DNA of 64,000 nt from Saccharum officinarum (lineage: Eukaryota; Streptophyta; Magnoliopsida; Poales; Poaceae): the NCBI GenBank assembly GCA_020631735.1, contig CM036159.1:100203670-100267669 (forward strand), written 5' to 3'. The notes under the pieces were generated by a model that saw only the letters and a list, made by a program, of their open reading frames with translations, was not told where the DNA came from and made no database searches. This document shows, one piece after another, positions 34,987 through 46,731 of the stretch. The translations under genes were made by a program, and so were the position numbers. The stretch's first letter is position 1, and each line of letters begins with the position of its first letter.

Positions 34987-35265
34987 TAAAGCATCTCCAA
35001 GAGTCTTTCTAAAGCTCACTCTCTAAATCATCATTTGGAGAGTCATTTGCGTATCTATATCTTTCCACTCTCCAATGGTTTTTCCATATCCCGCTTGCAC
35101 TCTGGAGAGCCATTTTCGTTTTCTATCTTTGGCTAGCGATAAATCTGGAATGGAATATGGATATGTTTGCATAACCAATCAAAGAAGTTGTTAGAGTTTT
35201 TTTTCATCAAAATCTTTAAGCCTAGCAATTAGAAAGGATATGGAGAGTCTTTTGAAATTGCTCTT
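34987..35265. mobile_element. Probable Harbinger-type MITE
   Basis: Left AAGCATCTCCAAGAGTCTTT and right, reverse-complemented, AAGAGCAATTTCAAAAGACT are imperfect inverted ends, with CTCTCC-rich interior. The target-site duplication is not clear. Confidence 0.45.
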
Positions 35266-35399
35266 GGCGCCCTCGGTGCCTCCACCTCTACCCCAACCTT
35301 TCCATAGTTCTAGGAGCAACCGCTTCATGACTCCTTCCCAACAAGAAAACAAGTCAGCTAGAAGTTAGTTGGGAGAAATTGCTCGAGCGTATAAGCACC

Positions 35400-36680
35400 A
35401 ACACTCGGCAGTGCTAGCGCCTGTACGTCCAGACGAATGCTCGCGCCTGCCTAAGCGGGGCCCACGTCACCCGACTGCACATGGGGAGTCCCCGCTCGCG
35501 CCCCCTCCACTTCTCACGCACATGCACACGTCCGGTAGCTATAGCAGGTGACTACAACAGGTGGCTACGCCAACATCCAGAAGAGAGGGGGAGGGACGAC
35601 GGATGCCCAGCCGGCGCCAGGAAGATGAGGAGAAGGAGACACCAAGGCGAAGGTGAGGCAGGTGAAAAGCGAGGATAGAGATTCACCACCCGATCTACTT
35701 TTAAAATATTCGGATGCAACACTTGCAACATGCGTCTGAAGGCAGATGAAACACACGAAACATGCATCTGAAACACTAGCTACAACACTAGATCTACTTT
35801 TGAAACATCCAGATGCAACACTTATAACATACATATGAAACAACTGAAACACTCAAAACATATATATGAAACACTTGCAAAAAAACACCTGAAAACACTT
35901 CATATATGTAAAAACATATACAACATCTAGATAAAACACTTGCAAACATATGTCTGAAAAACGAGATGAAACATTTGGAACATACACTTGAAACATACGT
36001 GTATAGCCACAACAACATGTGCAACATTCCGATCTACTTTTGCAACATCCAGATGAAACACTTGCAACATCCAGATGAAACATTTGAAACATACTCTTGC
36101 AACATGGGCTTTGCTTGGGTGAATGGAGGCACGCTAGCGCGGAGGTCGACGGCTTAAAACATACTCTTGCAACATGGGCTTTGCTTGGATGAATGGAGAT
36201 ACGCCGGCGTGGAGATCGACAGCAGCGCATGGACCTCGCTGTGTGACAGCGGCACGGGAAACTCACCGTTGGGCGCGACATCACACGAATCTCGTCCCCT
36301 CGCCTGCTTGTTGGAGCATCCGTCGTGGAGGCTCGCCGGCTCGGTGAAGGTGGATGTGGCGAACGGGCTGACTGCGGTGAAGAGGCAGCGTGGTGGAGGC
36401 GAGCAAGGCAGACTAGGCCTGGTGGGGAATGCGATGCGGAGGAGGCAGCGCGAAGGAGGCCGCAGGGGATGGGGCGTGGTGCGGCGGGGGGGGGGGGGGC
36501 ACTACAGGGGACCGGCGGTGGCGAGGCGAAGTTGGGTGGGCGGATGGGCACGACGACGCAGGGATGAAACGGAGCGGCGAGCATCAGGATGCGCGGACAG
36601 GACGAGTAGATAGGGTCACTGGACGAGCAACGCGTGCGGGAGTGAGCGTAGGGAGGCTTCCGTCCGTCTGGATGTCTTAA
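35400..36680. mobile_element. Mutator-like non-autonomous element, copy 2 (inverted relative to copy 1)
   Basis: 35695-36110 holds many GCAACACTTGCAACAT/CATCTGAAACAC motifs, the reverse complement of those at 14375-14775. GC-rich flanks carry GTACGTCCAGACGAATGCTC on the left and CCGTCCGTCTGGATGTC on the right. 36088-36230 contains a 69-bp-spaced internal duplication (AACATACTCTTGCAACATGG twice). The frames are repeat artefacts. Exact ends and target duplication are unresolved. Confidence 0.5.
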
Positions 36681-36864
36681 TTATATCATTTTCGATCAAA
36701 TAAAGTAATCTTTCTCTTTTTTAAACTAATGCGTCTAGCTAGACGACATCCTCTAGTGCAGGGTGGGCAAATAGTTTTTATTTTATTTCCTATGGGTGCA
36801 AACTTGAGCAATTGGTTCTAAGTGTAAGGTCATCGGTGCTTGTTCATATCAGTCATGCATAATT

Positions 36865-37167
36865 TTTTTTAGAATTACACAGTATAACACAGACGTCCAC
36901 AACATGTACACATACGCAAACCCTACCCTAACCCTACTCCTATGAGCACCTCGAAGGACTGAGGCGGCAGATCTCGAGATTCATGAAGTCACCACTGGCG
37001 CCTCGCTGTCGACGGGGACGTCGCCGACCACTGAAAGCATAACGCCATTAAATCCTGGAATAAATCCGAGAAAATACGAGCACCCGTGCAAGTCGAGGAC
37101 TTAAACCCGGATGGACAGGTTCCACCACAAGTAACCTAAGTAACTGATCTATGATCAGTTTGTAGTT
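36865..37167 (-). mobile_element. Au-type SINE
   Basis: On the minus strand it starts with a tRNA-like region: box-A-like GATCAGTTACTTAGGTTACT and box-B-like GGTTTAAGTCC. It continues with the Au-SINE type body (GAGGTGCTCATAGGAGTAGG) and ends in an A-run. It is flanked by a direct repeat ATGCATAATT (36855-36864 and 37168-37177), the expected target-site duplication. It would be transcribed by Pol III if intact. Confidence 0.75.
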
Positions 37168-37325
37168 ATGCATAATTAATTTAAACTAACTTGTCTATTT
37201 AAATCCCTCGGCATATAACCCCAAGTTTTACCTTCATAGGCCAAGTCTGCAACAGCCCTTGTACTCCTGTGATCAGGGCTACGCTACTCTGCCACTCTAT
37301 TATTTTTCGAGATCCGCAAGACTCA

Positions 37326-37590
37326 GGCCTCGTTTAGTTCAGAGAATTGGGGAGAAAAACACTGTATCAGAATTCATGTAGCATTTCGTTTGTATTTGGT
37401 AAAAATTATCCAAATTTTGACTAACTAGGCTTAAAATGTTCGTCTCGCAAAGTGCAACAAAACTGTGCAATTAGTTTTTGATTTCATCAACATTTAGTAC
37501 TTCATGCATTTGCCGACATTTTGATGTGACGGGGAATCTTCTTTTTGTATAGTGAAATTTGAGGGAGAATTGGGGGAACTAAACAAGGGG
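37326..37590. mobile_element. MITE, 265 bp
   Basis: Left GGCCTCGTTTAGTTC; right reverse-complemented CCCCTTGTTTAGTTC. TCA flanks both sides. The interior has GGCTTAAAATGTTCGTCTCG and GATGTGACGGGGAATCT. Confidence 0.8.
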
Positions 37591-39449
37591 TCACATTCCA
37601 AACCTGCTCCTGCGCTTCAAGTGAGCATGAGATGTTAGCCATGTTCGTTTGTCTTTTTAACCGTACTTTTTCAGCGAAGGAATAATATTTTTCTCTTATA
37701 ATAAATTAGCTAACGGTACTTTTCAGCTTTTGACTATTTGTTAGTGATCTTGCCACCACAATTAGGATCACAACTAGTAAACATCAAGCTCTAAAACTTG
37801 ACGACAAAGGTAAAGGAAATCAGAGGTAATAAAATCACAAGATACTACGTCAAATGCAAGCAACTAGATACATGTAAAGGTTATCATGATTGTACTTTAA
37901 AAACTAATCTACAAAATGTCTGGGAGCCGATCAAACCATGTAGGGAGATGAACCACACAGAAAGCAATGTCCAGTCTCCATCCACATATATTTTCGGGAA
38001 AGCTATAAACCATTTGGATTGGCTAAACGAAGGCTAGACTGAGAGGGTGATTATTTGACCAAACTCTGTTCAGAAACAATAAGTCGATGGATGGACCCGA
38101 CGGAGGTTGAACCACACACTAGTACACTGGTAAATGGTTACGTAATTCGAGGCGGCCCCAAAGTACATTTTGACTTTAATCTCTCGCCAGTTCCTTGAAG
38201 CATCGACCAACCACCACCAGATATACCACTCACTCTCCAAAATGCCAACCTGTACCTTCCGTTCTAGAAGAAGCAAAGCAGGCAAAGCTGCTCCACAACT
38301 GCAACACAAAGCAGGGCTGGGCATCATCACGGTTGGAAACCCATGCCGGTCAGTGTTGGATCCGTCAATGCGTGCGTGCGTGTGTGCGCCCCTCGTAAAA
38401 AGCCTTCATGTCAGCACAGCTGGTAGCGGTAGCAGCAGCCAGTAGCGAAAGCGAGTTGAATTCGGAGCAGCCAGCGAGTCAGAGTCAGACCACTCGTGCT
38501 CACAAAGGTCAACCGGTACCATACGAAATCCGCCCGATTTTCATCGTGTCCGTTTGACTGGCGGATCCGTCTAGTTTTTTGCTTGCCGATTAAGGTTTCC
38601 AAACAAAAACCAAACCACTCCCTCCAGAAAAAAGATCATTTTGTAGGAATTTGTACAGTAGCAGTATGTGGCACTTGAATTCGCACGCGCGTGGCTTAAA
38701 TATGCTGGGGGCAGGCAGCATTGTCCTGTCCGCGTCCCCACTTGGTTCCCTATGGAGCACGTGGAGGAGCAGAGCAAAGCAGAACACACTGCCGGGATGG
38801 ATGTTTTGCTACGCTCACGACGAAACGGTCGTAGCGTCCGTCCGAAACGGCAGGGGGGCGTCGGCGCTCCTCGTCCGTAGCCACGCTTCGGCGCTTGTGT
38901 TTTTCGGCGAGTAGAGAACCCCTCCCCGTTTGACGGCCGGTTTGAAATCACCGGCTGCCGGCGATTGGGGGCGGGTCAGACGTTCAACCTCCGTGACTTG
39001 TCGCCCCCCTCCGGCTCCATCCGCCAGGCGTCGTGTTGGCGTGCCCTTTGACCTGCACGCCGATCGGATCGGCTCATCCTGCCGACGGCGTTTCGGCCAC
39101 GGCAGACGCGGCGGTGGTTATGTGGTTGTATGGCCGCCGGGCGAGCGGGCGCGACGGCGCTTGCCGGCACACGGCTAGGTGGCTCGCTCTGCGGACGTCT
39201 ATTTTGAGGAACGGCAGGTGGGCCCAGTTCGGCCAACTGGGCCACAGCCCGTGAGGCAGCTAGCTTACGCATCAAATGGGCTGAGGCGCTGGGCTGGCGG
39301 AGCGGGGTTTTCCGGCCTTATACGCAGCTGGCAGCTGGCTGGCCCTCGCAGTCGCAGGTCTCTCGCATCCTTCTTCTTCTTCTTCTTTTTTCCATCGCGG
39401 CAACGAGCCCTGTCATCGCCCGCGCCGGCGCCGCTCCTCCGCCGCCGCG
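37591..39449. other. Gene-free stretch upstream of mTERF copy 1
   Basis: No recognisable gene. 38640-39360 is GC-rich with meaningless overlapping frames. A CTT microsatellite occurs just before the mTERF start (39370-39390). Confidence 0.4.
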
Positions 39450-40544
39450 ATGTTGCGCCTCCAAAACCGCCTGCTCCCTCTGCTTCGCACCGCATCACCG
39501 CTGCCCGCCCCCATCCACCCCGCCCGTGTTGCCTCCTCTCCACCTCCCCCTCCCCCGCGCCCTTCTGCCTCGAGGACTACCTCGTCGCCTCCTGCGGCCT
39601 CACCGCAGCACAGGACTGCGACGCGTCCAAGAAGTTGTCCCGTGAGTTATTATCCACTGGATCCAGGAGACCATTGGATGAGCTCTCCTATTCCCGCCTC
39701 AACTCCGCCTCCAACCCCGATGCCATCATCACCCTGCTCGCCGGCGCCGGCCTCTCCCGCGCCGACATCACCGCCGTCGTCTCCGCGGACCCGCTGCTCC
39801 TCCGCGCTTACGTGAAGAAGATCGCGCCCCGCTTTCTTGGTCTCCGCGACCGCGTCGGTCTTTCTACTCCCCAAATCGTTCGCTTCCGAGCATTGAGAGG
39901 TCCTGGTGGCCATAAAGAGGAATAAACACCTCCTCAGCCCGAGCATTGAGAGGTTAATCAAGCCTAACATTGCTTTGTTGTGTCAGTGGGGTGTTCGAGA
40001 TATTGCTCAGCTGTGTTCACACAACCCGTGGGTGCTTACCTTCAACACGGAATGCGTGAAGGAGATTTTGCTGCGAGCGGAACAACTTGGGATGTTTAGG
40101 CACGCAGGGGCTGTTACCACCTGTGTTTCCAAAGAGAAGGTTGCTGCCAAGCTTGAGTTCTTTAAGAGGATTCTTGGTTGTTCCGAGTCTCAGGTTTTCA
40201 TTGCAGCGTCGAAGATGCCAGCTATATTAGGATTGTCTGACGAAATTCTTCTCCGCAAGATTGAGTTCCTTATCAATGAGGTTGCCATGGAGCCACGGTA
40301 CATCGTGGAAAGGTCTGTCCTGGTTGCAATGAGCCTTGGGAAGCGGCTAGTGCCCCGACATTGTGTCATGAAGATCCTGCAGCAAAAGGGATTGCTGAAT
40401 AGCAATGTGAGCTTTTCCTCATTAGCTTCATATGGAGAGGAGACTTTCAAATCAAAGTTCATCGACCGTCACATGGACTCTGTTCCTAGCCTTGCGGATG
40501 CTTATGCTGCAGCTCGTACTAGTATTGTGCCCTCTAGAGTGTAA
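39450..40544 (+). pseudogene. mTERF-family gene copy 1, two disruptions
   Basis: Mitochondrial/plastid transcription termination factor family. It starts MLRLQNRLLPLLRTASP (organellar transit-type), then loses frame in a C-rich run near 39540-39560. It continues in another frame as FCLEDYLVASCGLTAAQ, AIITLLAGAGLSRADITAVV and DRVGLSTPQIVRF. At 39887 about 61 bp present in copy 2 are replaced by about 10 bp, shifting frame again. The C-terminal part (39906-40544) is uninterrupted: LIKPNIALLCQWGVRDIAQLC, KEKVAAKLEFFKRILGC and SDEILLRKIEFLINEV, typical helical mTERF repeats. The downstream 212-codon frame could be translated but lacks targeting signal and half the repeats. Family role: organellar nucleic-acid binding and gene expression. 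Confidence 0.8.
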
Positions 40545-41330
40545 TTTAAGCATCTCATTCCGTGGTTTAGGTGTGGTCTATGGTGGAACTGTAACTCATG
40601 CTCATTAGCAGCTGTGAAGGCCTTTTCTATTTGCAAGAGAACCACTAGTGATCTCTGACTGCTCATACATTGTCCAAGTTTAAGTTGTGGTTACTTATGA
40701 GCTGGGTTTGAATTTGAGCCCTCACGTGCATGTTTGTTAGTTTCTTTGCCTAGCACATGGCTGAAGTTTATCCTTAACTTCATTTTTCTTCTCTGAATTT
40801 GTCCTTGTTGTGGAACTTATTAACCTAATATGATTTTGACAGTATTAGATTTTCCTTTTGTCTAACCATTTTTTATCAGTATGGCATTTTCCAACTGATG
40901 TTTTATGTAAGTCTCACTAGCTGAATGGATTATTTTTGGTTTCTACTGATGCATGCCAACATTATGAAACTGAACTTGTAGTTTCAGGTAGCGGCCTAAA
41001 TCACTATTGTGAAGAAACTCTCGATGAAACAATTTTGTAATCCCAATGTTGTAAGGGCCAAATATACTCTTGATTTCTGTTTAATTGTTTTGGGTGCTGC
41101 GGACCTCTGCCGATGTACCGGAGATGGTTGTTGTTTGGCTTGTAAGGAAATGAGATGTTAACAGCCGAAAATAAACAGCAAGCTGTAGGCAGACGACTTC
41201 GAATGAGGGAATACTAATTTGTTGTTTGTTCATACTTTTTGATACAATATATAGAGAACATGTCCCCTTTGTACTATCATCTTGACTTGGCTGCCTAAGA
41301 TTAAGTAATTTGATCTCTGATATACATGGG

Positions 41331-41671
41331 TTGAGATGGTTTGGACATGTCTAACGGAGGCCTCCTGAGGCGCCGGTGCGTAGTGGAGTTCTAAAGCGGG
41401 CCGATAATGTAAAGAGCGGTAGAGGTCGACCTAAACTAACTTGGGACGAGTCCGTTAAGAGAGATCTTAAGGAGTGGAATATCTCCAAGGATTTAGCTAT
41501 GGACAGGAGCGCTTGGAGATTGACAATCAACGTGCCTGAACCGTGACCTCTTTTTGTCTTGTGCCCTTTATGTCCCTTTATGTGTCTCCCTGTTTTTCGT
41601 CTCTTTTGGGTTTTATCTCTAGCCTACCCCAACTTGCTTGGGACAAAAGACTATGTTGTTGTTGTTGTAGT
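41331..41671 (+). mobile_element. 5'-truncated LINE with 18-bp target duplication
   Basis: It encodes the C-terminal end of a plant LINE reverse transcriptase protein (LRWFGHV, RRPPEAPVRSGVLKRAD, GRGRPKLTWDESVKRDLK), ends INVPEP-stop, and has one premature TAA where a Gln is expected. Its 3' end is GTTGTTGTTGTTGTAG. The duplication ATCTCTGATATACATGGG is at 41313-41330 and 41672-41689. Confidence 0.9.
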
Positions 41672-42164
41672 ATCTCTGATATACATGGGGCTGCCAAAGA
41701 TTAAGTCACTTTTTTGTTACCATTTTGTTCACTTTTGTGGCTTTAAGAAGTCATTCTTAAAATATTTCTTTATAGAATGTGCATGATATTTATAAGGTTT
41801 TCTTCCTATATGTAATACTGTGCATTCTGGGTTTACAGCGATGGCACCCTCTGTTTTGAGCGGCTTCTGAATTTCCTTTTTTTTTTTTTTTGCGAAACGG
41901 CTTCTGAATTTCCAGTTATCTGAAGTCTGGATAATTCCTTTGTTGATGATTACATGATCGATTGAAAAATTATTTTTTGACGGAGCGATTGAAAATTTAT
42001 TAATAAGGTAATCCACGTAAATCTCTGTAGGTAATATGACAATACTGAACAATGAGTGAAGAAATAACCCTGCGAAGAGTATGCACAGGCTGGAGTAGCC
42101 CAAACTGAGCAATGAGTGAATAAAGCCCAAGCCCAATAGAGGAGGGAATGGCCCAATTTCAATA

Positions 42165-43423
42165 GGGAAAATTGGGTACGTACCATCGAAAGATTGCATG
42201 TTTGGCAATGTACCATTAAAAGATCTAGTCTTAGCTATCTACAATTAAAAGATTACAACGTTACAGGTTTCTAGCATTCCGTGAACGTCTCCGTGAACTT
42301 CTCTGTGAAAACACGCCGCAGAGGAGTTCCTCCGTTTGTAAGAACAGCGGCCGCACCTTCGCGTGGATAAGGAGAACGACCCGTGAACTTCTTCGCAAGA
42401 AAGCCTGCCTGCCCGTCCATTCTTCCAGCTGCTCCGGCGGCCAAAGGGCCAACCCAGCCTGTTGCTTGCGTCTGCCGCCTGCCATGCTTGTTCGTGCGTG
42501 CGACGCAGTGGCATGCGTGTTGAGTCCGCTGCTGCTTCTGTATCCGCATGGCCGCATTCGAACCGAGGAGTCGTCAATCCGTCCGTCCAGCGATTGATGG
42601 ATTGCAATCTCTCTGTTCTACAGTGCGATTGCTGTTGTCTCCTCGTCGCTGTGTGCCGCCCTGCCCGACGACGAGGACCCCTGCATGCTTCTTGGTAAAA
42701 AGAAAAAAAAAAGGAAAACCTGCTTGTTCTTGGTTGATGTCTGATGAGTGATGACTCTCCTGTTGATGGTCGTGCTGCCTTGAATTACCCCCGCATGCCT
42801 TGAATTGTCAGCTGCTTACATGCTAATCTAATGCGATTGCAGCAGCAACTACCCTGTTGTGGTGAACGATGGACTGCTGTTCTCACCCGTGCCTCATGAC
42901 CACCGCAGTTCCGAAAGCTACACGACCATGGTTCATGGCAATCCTCTCGCTCGCTCCCTGCTTGTGAATCGTCAGCGTAGCCGCAGATGGAGTACAGGAG
43001 TAGTACGAAATCACGGCCGTGCAAGAACGCTCCATGGGCTGGTTCCGACGAGAAGCCCCCTGTGGCGCGCCCTGCGCAAGGTGTGTTCCACGGAGCTCTT
43101 CGCGCCGCAATGCCTCGACACGCAGCAGCAGGCCCTCCGCCGTGACAAGGAGCAGCGCTCGTGTCCCACATGGCCGGGCTGGCGCGCGAAGGCGTGGCCA
43201 TCGACGTCAGCCGCGTGGCCTTCATGACAGCTCTACGTCTAATCTCGTGCACCTTGGAAGAAGATGACTTGGAGAATGGAGATACACGGAACGTTAGCAA
43301 AGTTAACGGAAGTGGTAAAACCAATAACATTGTGACCTTTCAGTGCTATATAGCAAATAAGTGATCTTTTAATGGTACATTCCTAAAGTCGCAATCTTTT
43401 GACGGTACTTAGCTAATTTTCCC
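42165..43423. mobile_element. Pack-MULE carrying a P450 fragment
   Basis: 1259 bp with long inverted ends: left GGGAAAATTGGGTACGTACC, right reverse-complemented GGGAAAATTAGCTAAGTACC, similarity continuing through AAAGATTGC and AATGTACCATTAAAAGATC for roughly 70 bp or more. An exact 9-bp duplication ATTTCAATA flanks it (42156-42164, 43424-43432), diagnostic for Mutator-like elements. No transposase is inside; the cargo is GC-rich and gene-like. Confidence 0.85.
43010..43265 (+). pseudogene. Captured cytochrome P450 fragment (CYP76-like)
   Basis: Conceptual reading gives PTRSPLWRALRKVCSTELFA, PQCLDTQQQALRRDKEQ and, after a frame change, VSHMAGLAREGVAIDVSRVA, FMTALRLISCTL. The WRALRK motif and the following helix C/D region match the N-terminal third of CYP76-type P450s. 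No heme-binding loop or I-helix is present. It is frameshifted and confined to the Pack-MULE, so it is a transduplicated fragment, not a host gene. Confidence 0.65.
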
Positions 43424-43562
43424 ATTTCAATAATCCAGTACGTACTCTCCTTTCCATGCTCTAATTTCCCCATTTCAATAATCCAGTACGTACTCTCCTT
43501 CCCATGCTCGTGTAGCCTCTTCTGCCTGGTCCACGCCGCCCCCTTCGCCGCCGGCCGCAACC

Positions 43563-44715
43563 ATGCTGCGCCGCCGGAGTAGCTTCCTCTCTCTGGTCCG
43601 CGCCTCCTACCCGCTACACTCCCCAGCCACCCCTGAGCGTGGCGCTACTCTCCACCCACCCCGCGCCCTTCTCCCTCGAGGCTACTGGTCACCTGACCGC
43701 CTGCGGCCTCGCTCCCCAAGCCCAAGTTCGCGAGGTGTCCAAGAAGGCGTCCCACGATTTATCCAGGGAATCTGGTAGAACACCGGATGAGCTCTCCTAC
43801 TCCCACGCCTCAGCTCCGCCTCCAACCCTTATGCCATCCTCGCCCTGCTCTCCGGCGTCGGCCTGTCCGGCGCCGACATCGCCGTCGTCGTCTCCGCGAC
43901 CCGCTGCTCCTCCGCGCCGCTCGCGTAGAAGAACATTGCCCCCCACTTCTTGCTCTCTGCGACCGCGTGGGTCTTTCTACTCCCCAAATCGCTCGCTTCC
44001 TCCTGGTCGACTCACGTTCCTAGGCTCGAGTTCTTCATCTCCTCCTACGGCTTGTTCGAGAAGGTCCTGGCGGCCAAAAAAGCAACCGGATCCTCCTCAT
44101 CGCGAGCCTTGAGAGGTTAATCAAGCCCAACATAGCTTTATTTCGTCAGTGGGGTGTTCGAGATATTGCCCAGCTGTGTTTAAACTTCCCGCGGGTACTT
44201 ACCTACAACCCGGAACGCGTGAAGGAGTTTTTGCTACGGGCGGAACAACTTGGGGTGCCTCCGACTTCGGGGTTGTTCGGGCAAGCAGTTTCTGTCATTG
44301 CCTGTGTGTCCGAAGAGAAGTTTGCTGCCAAGCTTGAGTTCTTGAAGAGGACTCTGGGTTGCTCGGAGTCTGAGGTTTCCACTGTAGTGTCCAAGACGCC
44401 AGCTATAATAGCATTATCTGACGAGATTCTTCTTCACAAGATTGAGTTCCTTGTCAACGAGGCTGCAATGGGGGGCCACGGTACATTGTGGAAAGGCCTC
44501 TCCTGCTCACATACAGCCTGGAGAAGAGGCTAGTGCCACGGCATAATGTCATGAAGGTCCTGCAGGAAAATAAATACTTTTTCACAATAATTAAATTAGG
44601 AGAGGAGACTTTCAAATTGAAGTTCATCGACTGTCACAAGGACTCTGTTCCCGGCCTTGCAGATGCTTATGCTGCACCTCGTGCTGGTATTGTGCCCTCG
44701 AAAGTCTCATTTTAG
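43563..44715 (+). pseudogene. mTERF-family gene copy 2, multiply broken
   Basis: It starts MLRRRSSFLSLVRASYPLH (transit-type), but the frame is lost by codon 71. Later pieces appear in different frames: GRTPDELSYS, LLSGVGLSGADIAVVV, DRVGLSTPQIARFLLVDSR, then FLLRAEQLGVPPTSGLFGQA, EEKFAAKLEFLKRTLGCSES, LSDEILLHKIEFLVNEAAM and, again shifted, EETFKLKFIDCHKDSVPGLA. At least four frameshifts and an in-frame TAG are needed to account for it. It preserves the segment deleted in copy 1. Clearly non-functional. Confidence 0.85.
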
Positions 44716-46450
44716 CATCTCCTTTTGTGTTTTACGTAGGTGGTGAAACTGTAACTCATGCTCATTAGCAGTGGTCCACTGTGCACGCATTTTCTATTCT
44801 GATTTCTGCAAGAGAACCACTAGTGAATTCTTATTACTCATGTATATTTCAAATTCAAGTTATAAATATTTCTGAAGGAGCTGAGTGTGACTTATTCTAC
44901 AGCCTTAATGTGCAAGCTTGTTAGTTTCTTCTTCTGCTTAGGAGTTAGGACATGGCTGAAGGTTATCCTTAGCTTAGTTTTCCTTCTCTGAATCAATATG
45001 TTTTATTATATTTGATGTTTTACGTTGTTCTCACTAGCTGAATGGGTTTACTGATGTTTGCATTGTATGAGACGGAACTAGTACTTTCAGGTAGTGACCG
45101 AAATTGCTACTAAGAAGAAACTCTATGAAGTAATTTGGTAATGCCAGTGTTGCAAGAACAACAAAATATTCTTGAGTTCTAAGAAATATTTTGTATGCCA
45201 TGGACCTCTGCCATGTACCAAAGATGGCTCTCTGTTTGGCCTGTAAAGGAATGAGATACTATAATATGAAAATAAATGGCAAGTTGTAAGGGAAATGGCT
45301 TCATATGAGATTACTAATTTGTTGTGCTTTCATTTTTTTTTTGCACATAATATAGAAAGAGAGAATATATTCCTTCTATGCTGGCATCTTCACTTGGCTG
45401 CCTAAGCTTCTCTTTTCATGTCTGGGCATTGGTGTTGCAGCTTACTGCACTTAGCACCAGGACCCCAGGACTACGTCTTCTACTAGGATTGGTGGTGCCT
45501 TGCAGCCAATCATGTCCAGAAGCCGATGTGTAAAGGTTTCAACTCTTTGTTGTGGTCGCCTAGACAATTTGGAACCACCATAACCGTCGAGAAATTCAAG
45601 CTGAGTTGGTGTCATAGGTGTCTAGATGATCGTGGTTCTCTTCTTTTGTCTCACATATGTAACAAAAAAAACTAACCGGGGCTGGCGATCGGCCTGTATT
45701 TGATCTTTTCATCTCTCAGTATGAAGATGCGGAGCTCTCACATTCATTGAATAGCTTGGCTGCCAAAGATTAAGGTTATTGATTTCTCATTTATGCCTCT
45801 TCTGAAAATATAAGCCCATCAAGTAGGGGAGCCATTTGTTCTTAAATTGAAATCTCAAATTTGTTTTGTTACCATGCCGTTTAGTATTGTGATGTTAAGA
45901 AGTAGGAGTTCCTCTCGAAATATTTCTGCTCTTATAGCCTGTGTATGAGTCCTGGTGCTATTTATAATTCTTTTCTTTCAATATGTCATATTATGCGTTC
46001 TGGGTTTACACCATTTATGAGTGTTTGTTAAGCAGATCACAGGCCGATGTAACCACCGGTGCCCTCTATTTTTAGTTGCTTGTGAAACGACAGATGTCTA
46101 CAGAGCTCCTATATTCATGATTGTATGATGGACTGCCAAATTATTAATCATTGAAAACGACGGCAATCCATGTTGAAGCTATTTCAGTAGTTCAGTAGTT
46201 CTAGTGAACAGCCATGGTGAAGCTTAAATTCAGACTCACGAACAGTTTAGATCAGTAAAAGCAACTGTCCGTTCTTTTAAGGCCAAAAAAAAAGTCTGAA
46301 CCGCAAAAGAAATCACTCATGATGTATCTGAACAGTCCAGACAAAATTCATCCACAATGTAACTGGACAATACATACAAATTGATCCTGGGTGCAACTCA
46401 ACAGCTCAGACAATAATCCATACATCCAGTACAATGGATACATGGACCAC
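44716..46450. other. Duplicated 3' flank of mTERF copy 2
   Basis: Non-coding. Up to about 46020 it aligns with the 3' flank of copy 1. 46020-46450 shows nothing recognisable. Confidence 0.5.
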
Positions 46451-46461
46451 ACTATATCATT

Positions 46462-46507
46462 TTTTTCGCGATCATGCCTTAGCACGTATTTCAATAAGAG
46501 AAAGTAT
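46462..46507 (-). mobile_element. 46-bp LINE 3'-end insertion with target duplication
   Basis: A T-run followed by TCGCGATCATGCCTTAGCAC and GTATTTCAATAAGAGAAAG is the reverse complement of the LINE 3' end seen at 47790-47832. An 11-bp repeat ACTATATCATT lies on each side (46451-46461 and 46508-46518). Confidence 0.7.
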
Positions 46508-46731
46508 ACTATATCATTCATCATAATCTAAAAGTTTTACATGACAAATTCCAAATACATACTGATAAGTTGCATAACAATATTTTTAGCCCCAAGTTTG
46601 CCTTAGGACAAGCCTCAACCACCAGCAATATTCATCTCCACTTTCCAAGCATCAAGTGAAACCTTGACGCTCCAAAACTGATGGGAGAACTGCTTACTGA
46701 GTGCAAGTGCAAACAAGGCATATCACCTGTA

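Larger units (their letters stand above)
39450..46020 (+). repeat. Tandem segmental duplication containing both mTERF copies
   Basis: Unit 1 (39450 to about 41850) and unit 2 (43563 to about 46020) align through the coding region and on into the 3' flank: AACTGTAACTCATGCTCATTAGCAG occurs after both stop codons, GAAGAAACTCT at 41005 and 45112, GGCTGCCAAAGATTAAG at 41690 and 45760, TGTTACCAT at 41717 and 45868. Unit 1 has a LINE insertion (41331-41671), and a Pack-MULE sits between the units. Confidence 0.8.

Noticed and set aside
35794..36613. Cys/Phe-rich and Arg-rich frames
   Set aside because: Same Mutator-like repeat family, inverted copy; no conserved domain.
36918..36940. CCCTAACCCTA-like telomere-type sequence
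   Set aside because: It is part of the Au-type SINE 3' body (reverse strand), too short for an interstitial telomere tract.
42245..42751. Frames in the left part of the Pack-MULE
   Set aside because: Gene-like composition but I could not match any family; only the P450 piece to the right is supportable.
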